Shown here one piece after another: positions 21,716 to 28,322 of a DNA stretch of 28,322 nucleotides. Under the pieces are notes generated by a model, which ran no database searches, was not told the DNA's origin, and was given only the letters and a program-made list of their open reading frames with translations. Both the position numbers and the translations under genes were made by a program. The stretch is taken from IMG/VR virus record IMGVR_UViG_3300028883_000994, positions 1 through 28,322 of that record. One strand, 5' to 3'. The stretch comes from a virus. Every line of letters starts with the position of its first letter. The first letter of the stretch is position 1.

Positions 21716-24700
21716 ATGGGGATCATCGAGTCGAGGATATTCGATGGACTTGGCCGTGAGCTGCCTGGCGTGCGCGTGGACCTTTATAACGAAAACGGCA
21801 CACGCATCGACACCGATGTCACGCCGACACAGGACGGACGGCCGACGACCCCCGGAAGGTTCCGTTTCGAAGGGCTCGATCCGGGCAAATACACGATCAA
21901 GGCGGTGGGACGTGGACTTGACGGCTACAATCGTCCCGATGAATTCTCCCTCCAGGAATTCACGATCATCGACGACCTCGCCTCCATCGGTGAGGCACAG
22001 ATCCTCGCAAAGATCAACGACGGCACCCTCGAAACCCAGGATGGTGCGCGGATCAAAGCCGAAGCGGCTCGCGACGAAGCCAAGGCTGCCTCACGTCCTG
22101 CAACATGGACGCCGACCGCTGGAGAAATCGGTGCACGACCGAACGATTGGACACCGACCGCAGCAGAAGTTGGGGCGCGCCCTGATAGCTGGACGCCGAC
22201 CAAGACAGATGTCGGACTGGGCAATGTCGAGAACAAGTCCTCGGCTACGATCCGTTCTGAAATCACCAAGGCGAATGTTACATCAACCGGTCTTTCTGCG
22301 GATGATGTCGGCGCGGAAACTCCCACTGGCGCTCAGGCAAAAGCTGATGCCGCTGAAGCCGGTGCCAAGGCGGCCTCCCGCCCCTCGACGTGGACGCCGT
22401 CTGCGGAAGAGGTCGGTGCACGCCCTGGCAACTGGATGCCATCTGCCCTGGATGTCGGTGCCGATTCTGCTGGTTCAGCGGCTGTCGCAGAGGCAAACGC
22501 CAAAGCAGCGTCACGTCCGGTCACATGGACACCTACAGCAACCGACGTGGGTGCCCGACCCGATTCATGGATACCATCGAAAGCGGATGTGGGACTTGGC
22601 AACGTCGAGAATAAGTCATCGGCCACCATCCGTTCTGAAATCACTAAGACTAATGTCACGGCGACGGGGCTGTCCGCTGATGATGTGGGTGCTGAGACTC
22701 CCACCGGCGCTCAAGCAAAGGCAGATTCGGCTGAGGCGAGTGCAAAGGCTGCTTCTCGCCCTTCGACATGGACTCCGACCAAAACGGACATCGGACTGGG
22801 GAACGTCGAGAACAAGTCCTCCACGACGATCCGCTCCGAAATCACCAAGGCCAACGTAACCGCCACAGGCATATCCGCTGCCGATGTCGGAGCCGAAACT
22901 CCTGCAGGTGCCCAATCCAAAGCCGATGCTGCTGAAGCCGGTGCGAAAGCTGCATCTCGCCCCGCCACCTGGATACCGTCTGCCGAAGACGTCGGTGCCG
23001 ATCCCGTCGGATCAGCGGCTTCGGCTGAAGCAAACGCAAAAGCTGCCTCCCGGCCTATGACTTGGACACCTACCTCAGCTGAGGTCGGCGCTCGTCCGGA
23101 TTCGTGGACTCCAACGAAAGCGGAGATCGGATTGGGGAATGTCGAAAACAAGTCATCTGCTGCCATCCGATCCGAAATCACCTCGTCGAATATCCCTCTC
23201 GATAGCGATCTCGATCAGTATGCTGGGAATACCCTGAGCGGCCGGGTAAGCCGTATCCCGTTTCAGGTTGACGCTCGTGACAATGGCGGTATAGGAGGTT
23301 ATCACTTCTGGAAGTTTATTGAGGTTCGACTCCCCACCTCCTACGACGGTGTCTCCTTCACAGGAAACCTGCTGACGGGTTCCGATGATGGGCGACAGAC
23401 AGATCACGCCGTCCTGCAATTCACCATCAATACTGGTAATGATCCGACTGCCCTGTCCAATCAGAAATTCAATCTCGATGGCGAGATGAGTCTGGTCAAC
23501 GGCGAGAACCTTCTCCGGATATTCCGCACGTATGACGGCACCGACTACACCTATGCGTTTTATGCTTACTGCTCCAACTGGTATGGACTCCGGGGCGATC
23601 TCGAAATCACACGCAGCTCGCAAGCCATTGTGAAAGCGTGGCAGCGTGGGACAGATACCGGCACAACGGCACCATCGGGTGACGAAATCACTCCCGGCAA
23701 CAAGTTCGCGGATCGTAGCCTGACACATGCCGATATCGCTGCTGCTCGGGCAAACCTGAATGTCGATCAGGTCGAGAACAAATCCTCTGCGACAATTCGT
23801 TCTGAGATTACCAAAACCAATGTGACGGCCACTGGCCTAGCCGCTGGCGACATCGGAGCAGAAACACCCGCCGGTGCCCAGACCAAAGCGAACACTGCCG
23901 AGACCAATGCGAAATCGGCCTCAAGGCCAGTCACATGGACACCTTCCGCAGCTGAGGTCGGCGCAAGACCCGAAAACTGGATGCCCAGCGCGAATGACGT
24001 TGGGGCACGACCCAGCACATGGCTTCCGACGAAATCGGACATCGGCCTCGGAAGCGTCGAGAACAAATCTTCGGCAACAATTCGCTCGGAAATCACCAAA
24101 GCCAACGTAACGGAGACTGGACTCGTTGCAGCGGACGTCGGAGCCGAAACTCCGGATGGAGCCCAGACCACAGCGGACAGCAGGATTGCAGCGAAGGTGG
24201 GAACCTCGTACGAAATCCTCGCGATGAAGAAGGGAAACCTAGTCAACAATCCCGAGTCAAGTTATGATACTGGCGGATGGAGCAAAGAGCAGTCAGGTAG
24301 CGGGTCCGCGTACCTGTCCTATTCTTCTTCGATTGGATTTCGGTTTACGTGCACAGTAAGCAACGGAACACTAATCGCAAGAGCAGTCTCTAATTCAGTC
24401 AAAATCGACGGATCACAGCTTTACCGTCTTATGATGCTTTTCGCCTTTGCCGATGGTGCCCCAAGCGGCAACATTACGGATCCGCATTTTCGAGTCCACC
24501 TTCGATTCTTTGACGTAAACTCGACAGAGATCGGGTATCGTCTATATAATCCGACAACCGCAGCCTATGTAACCGCTGCAACACGAGCGCCGCTTTCAGC
24601 CTGGAAAACTCCAACCTCCTCCGACCAACGGTTCGGTTCGTTCCTGATCCCGGCCTCAATCAGCACCGCTGAAATCCCTGATAAGGACGGTGCAGATTAT

Positions 24701-25201
24701 CTAGCGGAAATTCCCTCTACAGCCGTTTCTGTTCAGATGGTCTTTGAATGGGAGTTCACCGCCCAGGGCGGTACGGTTGAATATCTCGAAGCTTACATGG
24801 CGAAGCCCGTCCTCGTTGCCACCTCCGGCGGACCACGTCCGGTGGAAACGGTGGACCCCGCGAACATCGCATTTCGCTCAGTCACCTACTCATGCTGGAT
24901 GACCGGTGACAACTACGTCAACGTCAGCGAGAACTACGAACTCGTTCTGTTCAATTACGGATACCAGGGACAAACCGCCAACATCTACCTGAAGCTTCCA
25001 AGTGCCGCCAATATGAAGGGCCGTGTTTTAACGTTCCGCGCAAATGGCAGTATGGGGCCTGGTAATGCCTATCTCGATCCCGACGGCCAGATCTCAGGTC
25101 AACGTTTGAACGGAAGCACGGCCACTGTGACCCTATCCCTGTCAGCATACAACTCCTTTTTGATCCGCTCAGACGGACTCCATTGGTATCAGGTCAATTG
25201 A
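21716..25201 (+). CDS. Tail fibre with tandem repeats and receptor-binding C-terminus
   Basis: 1161 residues from ATG 21716 (AGGAG 7 nt upstream; a TTG one codon earlier is less likely). The first 80 residues resemble a carboxypeptidase regulatory/prealbumin-like beta domain (LPGVRVDLYNENG ... GRFRFEGLDPGKYTIKAVG). Residues about 115-840 hold repeats of two kinds: ASRPxTWTPTxxEVGARP and LGNVENKSSATIRSEIT. The second recurs six times, near residues 171, 297, 365, 478, 686 and 782, and is a trimeric-shaft pattern common in fibres. An unrelated beta domain (about 490-680) sits between repeats 4 and 5. The last 300 residues look like one or two beta-sandwich modules rich in Tyr, Trp and Asn (NNPESSYDTGGWSKEQSG; SFLIRSDGLHWYQVN) and probably bind the host surface. 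No fibre chaperone gene or alternative end is visible. Confidence 0.8.
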   Translation: MGIIESRIFDGLGRELPGVRVDLYNENGTRIDTDVTPTQDGRPTTPGRFRFEGLDPGKYTIKAVGRGLDGYNRPDEFSLQEFTIIDDLASIGEAQILAKINDGTLETQDGARIKAEAARDEAKAASRPATWTPTAGEIGARPNDWTPTAAEVGARPDSWTPTKTDVGLGNVENKSSATIRSEITKANVTSTGLSADDVGAETPTGAQAKADAAEAGAKAASRPSTWTPSAEEVGARPGNWMPSALDVGADSAGSAAVAEANAKAASRPVTWTPTATDVGARPDSWIPSKADVGLGNVENKSSATIRSEITKTNVTATGLSADDVGAETPTGAQAKADSAEASAKAASRPSTWTPTKTDIGLGNVENKSSTTIRSEITKANVTATGISAADVGAETPAGAQSKADAAEAGAKAASRPATWIPSAEDVGADPVGSAASAEANAKAASRPMTWTPTSAEVGARPDSWTPTKAEIGLGNVENKSSAAIRSEITSSNIPLDSDLDQYAGNTLSGRVSRIPFQVDARDNGGIGGYHFWKFIEVRLPTSYDGVSFTGNLLTGSDDGRQTDHAVLQFTINTGNDPTALSNQKFNLDGEMSLVNGENLLRIFRTYDGTDYTYAFYAYCSNWYGLRGDLEITRSSQAIVKAWQRGTDTGTTAPSGDEITPGNKFADRSLTHADIAAARANLNVDQVENKSSATIRSEITKTNVTATGLAAGDIGAETPAGAQTKANTAETNAKSASRPVTWTPSAAEVGARPENWMPSANDVGARPSTWLPTKSDIGLGSVENKSSATIRSEITKANVTETGLVAADVGAETPDGAQTTADSRIAAKVGTSYEILAMKKGNLVNNPESSYDTGGWSKEQSGSGSAYLSYSSSIGFRFTCTVSNGTLIARAVSNSVKIDGSQLYRLMMLFAFADGAPSGNITDPHFRVHLRFFDVNSTEIGYRLYNPTTAAYVTAATRAPLSAWKTPTSSDQRFGSFLIPASISTAEIPDKDGADYLAEIPSTAVSVQMVFEWEFTAQGGTVEYLEAYMAKPVLVATSGGPRPVETVDPANIAFRSVTYSCWMTGDNYVNVSENYELVLFNYGYQGQTANIYLKLPSAANMKGRVLTFRANGSMGPGNAYLDPDGQISGQRLNGSTATVTLSLSAYNSFLIRSDGLHWYQVN
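22200..24130 (+). repeat. Coding tandem repeats in the tail fibre gene
   Basis: Six imperfect copies of a module that encodes LGNVENKSS followed by xTIRSEIT lie near 22228, 22606, 22807, 23146, 23770 and 24058. DNA between copies is similar but not identical, so they are diverged rather than fresh duplications. Copies 4 and 5 are split by about 570 bases encoding a different domain. Confidence 0.85.
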
Positions 25202-25216
25202 ACAAGGAAGAACCGC

Positions 25217-25507
25217 ATGGCACTCGTTAAATCCTACACGAATCCGCAAGGGTTCACACACGACGAGGCGTATTGGAAGGTGGTCGACTTCAGGATCGAT
25301 ACAGTGCGTGATGTAATCACCTTCACTGTCGCACCCTATCCGGAGGCAAGGATAAGAGAAAGAAATCCAAATGGGTATTACAGGGATGGTGCATGTCGAG
25401 GCGAATACCCACTAGAAGTTGTTTCAGGATACGCGGATCCTCGCGATGCTTTGTATACACAACTCAAGGCAGGCTGGTCTGAGTTCTCGGATGCCGTCGA
25501 TGTTTGA
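25217..25507 (+). CDS. Small tail-fibre-linked protein, 96 aa
   Basis: The 96-residue protein follows the fibre by 15 nt, with AAGGAAG as a ribosome site. It is a single beta-type domain (HDEAYWKVVDFRIDTVRDVITFTVAPYPEARIRE ... YADPRDALYTQLKAGW) with no hydrophobic segment. Small proteins of this look follow fibre genes in several phages and might be assembly helpers or tip proteins. I do not recognise its family with confidence. It ends 107 nt before the lysis cassette; the gap between holds nothing clear. Confidence 0.55.
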   Translation: MALVKSYTNPQGFTHDEAYWKVVDFRIDTVRDVITFTVAPYPEARIRERNPNGYYRDGACRGEYPLEVVSGYADPRDALYTQLKAGWSEFSDAVDV

Positions 25508-25614
25508 TGCTTCTGATTTGTGAACTCAAGACGAATAAGCATGAAAACGAGTAGCGCGAGATTCACTGACCGTCTCAAACCAACACGCCTCATCCGATTT
25601 GCGTAGGTGAAAAC

Positions 25615-25923
25615 GTGAACCAACAGGATCATCCACTTGAGAAACAGACGTTGCTCATCAACCGGATCATCGAGGACATCCGTGATCTGAAAGACGAGAT
25701 CCGCACGATGCAGGTCGATGCAAAGGAGGATCGGAAGGAGTTCTACAAAGCCCTCGGTCTCCTTCGCGACTCGATCACCGGCAATGGCAAGGAAGGTCTC
25801 GCCGTGCGCGTCGACCGGAACACTTCGTTTCGCAAGTCGATGTCCAGACTGCTCTGGGTACTGTTCACACCGGTTTATGGAGTGATGATCACACTCCTCA
25901 TAAAGATGCTGTTCAACGGATAA
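25615..25923 (+). CDS. Coiled-coil membrane protein, holin-like accessory
   Basis: 102 residues from GTG 25615, with AGGTG 6 nt upstream. Residues 1-45 form a charged coiled coil (LLINRIIEDIRDLKDEIRTMQ...). A single C-terminal membrane helix (LLWVLFTPVYGVMITLLIKMLF, about 78-99) follows. This layout is that of XhlA-type holin accessories, which pair with a holin to permeabilise the inner membrane. It lies two genes before the amidase. I see no second membrane segment, so it may be an accessory protein or an unusual single-span holin. Confidence 0.6.
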   Translation: MNQQDHPLEKQTLLINRIIEDIRDLKDEIRTMQVDAKEDRKEFYKALGLLRDSITGNGKEGLAVRVDRNTSFRKSMSRLLWVLFTPVYGVMITLLIKMLFNG

Positions 25924-25973
25924 CAAGGCTGGCCAGCCATCTTACAACCCAACAAACAGAAAGGAAGTATTAC

Positions 25974-26354
25974 ATGAGTGAGAGCAACCCCTACCTCGAT
26001 CAATTGATCGAAGATGCCCGCCAGCTCGAAAAAGACTGGGACCAGCTGTTCACAGGCAAATTCGAGGTCAAGGAAATCTTTGATCTCGTTGCAACCCTCG
26101 TCCGTCTGGCCGAAGCGATCATCACCGCACCCGAGAGCGGTTCGGACAAGCACCAGCTGGTGCGCGACGCCTTCTACTGGTTCGACGAGAAGTTCAACAT
26201 CCTCGACCGCGTTGATGACCTGATCCCTCTTCCCTTCTTCCTCGAGCCATGGGATGGTCCCTTCATCCGGAAAGTCGTGGACTTCCTGATCAGCCAGGCC
26301 GTAGCAGTCTTCAATGCCACGATCTGGAAAGAGGACGCTCCGGTGGCAGCGTGA
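25974..26354 (+). CDS. Unknown protein in lysis cassette, 126 aa
   Basis: A 126-residue helical, acidic protein that begins after a strong AAAGGAAG site. It includes LIEDARQLEKDWDQLFTGKFEVKEIFDLVATLVRLAEAII and, near the end, a moderately hydrophobic helix (FIRKVVDFLISQAVAVFNATIW). Its stop overlaps the GTG start of the amidase (GTGA), which suggests coupled translation and a role in lysis or endolysin control. I do not recognise a family; it lacks clear membrane spans, so I do not call it a holin. Confidence 0.55.
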   Translation: MSESNPYLDQLIEDARQLEKDWDQLFTGKFEVKEIFDLVATLVRLAEAIITAPESGSDKHQLVRDAFYWFDEKFNILDRVDDLIPLPFFLEPWDGPFIRKVVDFLISQAVAVFNATIWKEDAPVAA

Positions 26355-27046
26355 GATCAGAGATGATCGTTCATGCAACCAAGATCCTCTCGTACCTGAG
26401 GCGGGCGCTGGCGTGGATCAGCGCCCGTTTCTTCAAACGCAAGTGTGTGCGAGATGCTCCTGATGGCAAGTCTGAGACTGGAGTTGTGGCAAGTCACCCA
26501 CGCCTCGTCATCATCGACAAACCCGCGCATCCAAACAACTACGGTGACCGGCCAGTCGGCATCGAGATCTCTTTGATTGTCCTCCACTACACGGCGAGTG
26601 GCTCACTGGATGCCACCGTTCGCTGGTTTCAGGATCCGGAAGCGAAAGCCTCGGCGCACTACGTGATTGGCCGGGATGGAACGATCGTTCGCATGGTGCC
26701 CGAGGAGAAGAAAGCCTACCATGCTGGTGAATCAGAATGGAATGGTCGCAAGGATGCCAACCAATTTTCAATCGGTATCGAGCTGGTGAATTGGGGCAAG
26801 CTGGAAAAACGGGACGATCGGTTCTTTACCTGGCCGAAAGAATATACGAATCCCTACACTGGTCTCGAACCGGTGTTCCTCGAGAACGCTTGGTGGGAAC
26901 CCTATCCTGACGCGCAGATTGCTTCGCTCGAACCATTGATCGATGACATCAAACAGCGCCACCCAATCAATGCAGTAGTCGGCCACCGCGACGTCTCGCT
27001 TGGACGGAAGCTCGATCCGGGGCCTATGCTTAAAAAGCAGGTTTAA
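26351..27046 (+). CDS. Endolysin, N-acetylmuramoyl-L-alanine amidase (Amidase_2)
   Basis: 231 residues from GTG 26351 (overlaps the previous stop); ATG 26363 is an alternative start. It cleaves the bond between MurNAc and L-alanine in peptidoglycan. Zinc ligands are visible: His79 in VLHYTASG, His212 in GHRDVS, and Asp222 in LDPGPM. The core SAHYVIGRDGTIVRMVPEEKKAYHAG and SIGIELVNWG is textbook Amidase_2. The first 40 residues hold a basic, amphipathic stretch (ILSYLRRALAWISARFFKRK) that could associate with membrane, though it is not a clear signal peptide. No spanin gene follows. Confidence 0.85.
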   Translation: MRSEMIVHATKILSYLRRALAWISARFFKRKCVRDAPDGKSETGVVASHPRLVIIDKPAHPNNYGDRPVGIEISLIVLHYTASGSLDATVRWFQDPEAKASAHYVIGRDGTIVRMVPEEKKAYHAGESEWNGRKDANQFSIGIELVNWGKLEKRDDRFFTWPKEYTNPYTGLEPVFLENAWWEPYPDAQIASLEPLIDDIKQRHPINAVVGHRDVSLGRKLDPGPMLKKQV

Positions 27047-27278
27047 CGTTTTCGGTTCTGCGCGGCTTCTCTCCCTCCGAGCAAATGAAAGCTCTGGCAC
27101 TTGGACGCAAGGCTCTACTGCTTATCCTCGTCGGTCACAGAGTCTTACTTCGAATTGACTTAGAGCGGCTTCCTATAGCTGGTCTGTGAACTGTGGACTT
27201 GCATGTATGATGGTTTGAGTATTACTGTTTGACGCGCGACGGAGTGTCTTTTTACCTAACTCTCAAAGGAAAATATTG
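27047..27278. other. Right junction, no gene seen
   Basis: These 232 bases lie between the endolysin and the methyltransferase gene. No convincing gene, tRNA or rho-independent terminator is visible. A TATGAT at 27206-27211 could be a -10 box for the next gene but has no good -35. AAAGGA (27265-27270) is the ribosome site of the gene at 27279. Confidence 0.5.
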
Positions 27279-28322
27279 ATGCAGCCTGATCCGGGACTTT
27301 TTGATGGCAGAATTGATGCTGACTCTTACGCTGCCAGAGCTAGGCAGATAGTTGGTTCTCTGTCAGACCCTGAGCAATTCTACCCAAGTGAATCCACTGA
27401 TGTGAGTTCATGGATTCAGGAATGGGACTTCCGCAAAGCAAAAATTGACGTCTACACACATCAAATTCATCGCTACCCTGCGATGTTCATTCCGCAGCTC
27501 ATTCGAAAGATTCTTCTCGCCTATTCCCAAGTGGGTGATACAGTAGTAGACATATTTAATGGATCAGGTACTACTACTGTAGAATGTCTCTTAACTGACA
27601 GAAACGGTATTGGAATTGAGATAAACCCTTTAGCTGTAATGATCTCTCGCGTAAAGACCACTTTAGTTGATCCACAGTTGTTAATCGCAGGCTTTGAACG
27701 TATCGTATCACTCTACGGAGATAGTGACTTCGAGTATCATCTAGTTGATTTTCCTAACATAGATAAGTGGTTTGTGCCCAGCAGTATCAGATGGCTATCT
27801 AAACTTCTCGCTGCTATAGAGGATCAGGATAACCCTACAGTTTCTGAAGCATTTAAAGTTGCTTTTAGCGACATCATCCGCTATGTATCTGTTGTTCGAC
27901 ACAATGGGTTTAAACTACATGCCGACCCTAAGAAGAAAAGCAAGGAATGGACAAACATAGACATATTAGATAGGTTTTCTGAATCCGTTGCTACACTGAT
28001 ACGAGCTTTGACTGACTTGTGGAATAAGGGAATTTCGACAGAAAGCAAAATCCTAGCTCAGGATTCAACAACAAAGATTCGTGAATTAGCTGAAGTGGCA
28101 GATCTTGTACTCACCTCTCCACCCTATGGTGATTCACACACTACGGTCGCATATGGGCAGTTCTCTCGACTCTCTGCACAGTGGCTGGGCTTAATAGGAA
28201 CAACCGAAAGAGGGGGAATCCGGAACGTAGACAGTGAACTTCTCGGAGGTGTGTATAAGGGGATCGACATAGAGGATCCAATCTTGGGTCGGTCAATCAC
28301 CCTGAACACCTCGATAATGGGC
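27279..28322 (+). CDS. DNA methyltransferase, SPPY type, 5' part
   Basis: The reading frame is open from ATG 27279 to the end of the window (348 codons), so the gene is cut off at the right edge. AAAGGA lies 8 nt upstream. It has the N-terminal phrase THQIHRYPAMF (60-70) found in a group of SAM-dependent DNA methylases, motif I DIFNGSGTT (91-99) and motif IV TSPPY (279-283). SPPY usually marks N4-cytosine methylases; motif I before motif IV with a large gap is alpha-like order. Codon use is more AT-rich than in the phage genes. It is probably part of a chromosomal or island modification system whose partner gene may lie beyond the edge. Confidence 0.8.
   Translation, partial: MQPDPGLFDGRIDADSYAARARQIVGSLSDPEQFYPSESTDVSSWIQEWDFRKAKIDVYTHQIHRYPAMFIPQLIRKILLAYSQVGDTVVDIFNGSGTTTVECLLTDRNGIGIEINPLAVMISRVKTTLVDPQLLIAGFERIVSLYGDSDFEYHLVDFPNIDKWFVPSSIRWLSKLLAAIEDQDNPTVSEAFKVAFSDIIRYVSVVRHNGFKLHADPKKKSKEWTNIDILDRFSESVATLIRALTDLWNKGISTESKILAQDSTTKIRELAEVADLVLTSPPYGDSHTTVAYGQFSRLSAQWLGLIGTTERGGIRNVDSELLGGVYKGIDIEDPILGRSITLNTSIMG

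Noticed and set aside
20647-21726. Minus-strand open frame (359 codons) opposite the DUF4815-like protein
   Set aside because: Shadow frame within a real plus-strand gene; no motif and no ribosome site of note.
22200-24130. Possible CRISPR array or diversity-generating template repeats
   Set aside because: The repeats are long, in frame, diverged and unevenly spaced. No Cas gene, reverse transcriptase or adenine-specific variation is seen.
21925-24249. Family of similar minus-strand open frames inside the tail fibre
   Set aside because: Their likeness to each other follows from the coding repeats on the plus strand, not from a separate gene family.
25927-25938. Perfect 12-bp palindrome GGCTGGCCAGCC after the holin-like gene
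   Set aside because: It has no loop and no T-run, so it is a poor terminator. It could be chance in GC-rich DNA.
27155-27177. TTGACT near 27155 as a promoter for the methylase
   Set aside because: The nearest -10-like hexamer, TATAGC, is only 13 bp away, too short a spacer for a sigma70 promoter.
646-27278. Attachment-site repeats or a tRNA at the two junctions
   Set aside because: I compared 646-1498 with 27047-27278 by eye and found no shared direct repeat of useful length and no tRNA-like sequence.
1-28322. R-type tailocin rather than a phage
   Set aside because: Capsid, decoration, protease/scaffold and connector genes are present, which tailocins lack, although terminase and portal are not seen.

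Overview
The window holds the late (virion and lysis) gene block of a contractile-tailed, myovirus-type prophage, about 1,499 to 27,046, all on the plus strand apart from one inserted gene. Visibly more AT-rich, apparently non-phage DNA lies on both sides. The host cannot be named from this sequence. The gene order, the Amidase_2 endolysin and the P2/Mu-like baseplate suggest a Gram-negative bacterium with a moderately GC-rich phage. No integrase, repressor, replication gene, terminase or portal gene is visible, so the element is either permuted or truncated at its left end.

Layout: (1) 1-645, an unrecognised gene on the minus strand with its own promoter. (2) 646-1498, a gene-poor junction with a weak trace of an IS91-type transposase next to the phage block. 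(3) 1499-8489, head and connector genes. These begin with a 1170-residue polyprotein that joins two DNA-adenine-methylase domains to a prohead protease and scaffold. Decoration protein, major capsid protein, connector, closure, gp10-like and tail terminator genes follow. (4) 8492-13460, tail sheath, tail tube, a -1 frameshifted tail assembly chaperone pair and the tape measure. (5) 13450-19455, baseplate genes (gpD, gpV, gp25/W, J and I types). Two apparent insertions interrupt them: a minus-strand Fic gene (15654-16676) with its own sigma70-type promoter inside an inverted-repeat operator, and a 283-bp element with inverted ends (about 17160-17442) that has a minus-strand promoter at its edge. 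(6) 19465-25507, a large DUF4815-like tail protein, a 1161-residue repeat-rich tail fibre and a small accessory protein. (7) 25615-27046, a lysis cassette (coiled-coil membrane protein, unknown protein, amidase). (8) 27279 to the window end, the first 348 residues of an SPPY-type DNA methyltransferase that looks chromosomal or island-borne.

The plus-strand genes are tightly packed, with many ATGA or GTGA overlaps, and read as one late transcript. The most interesting points are the methylase-protease-scaffold fusion, which suggests that methylases are carried into the capsid; the Fic cassette with its dyad-embraced promoter; and the structured element between gp25 and gpJ. All functions are inferred from reading the translated sequence; no database search was run.
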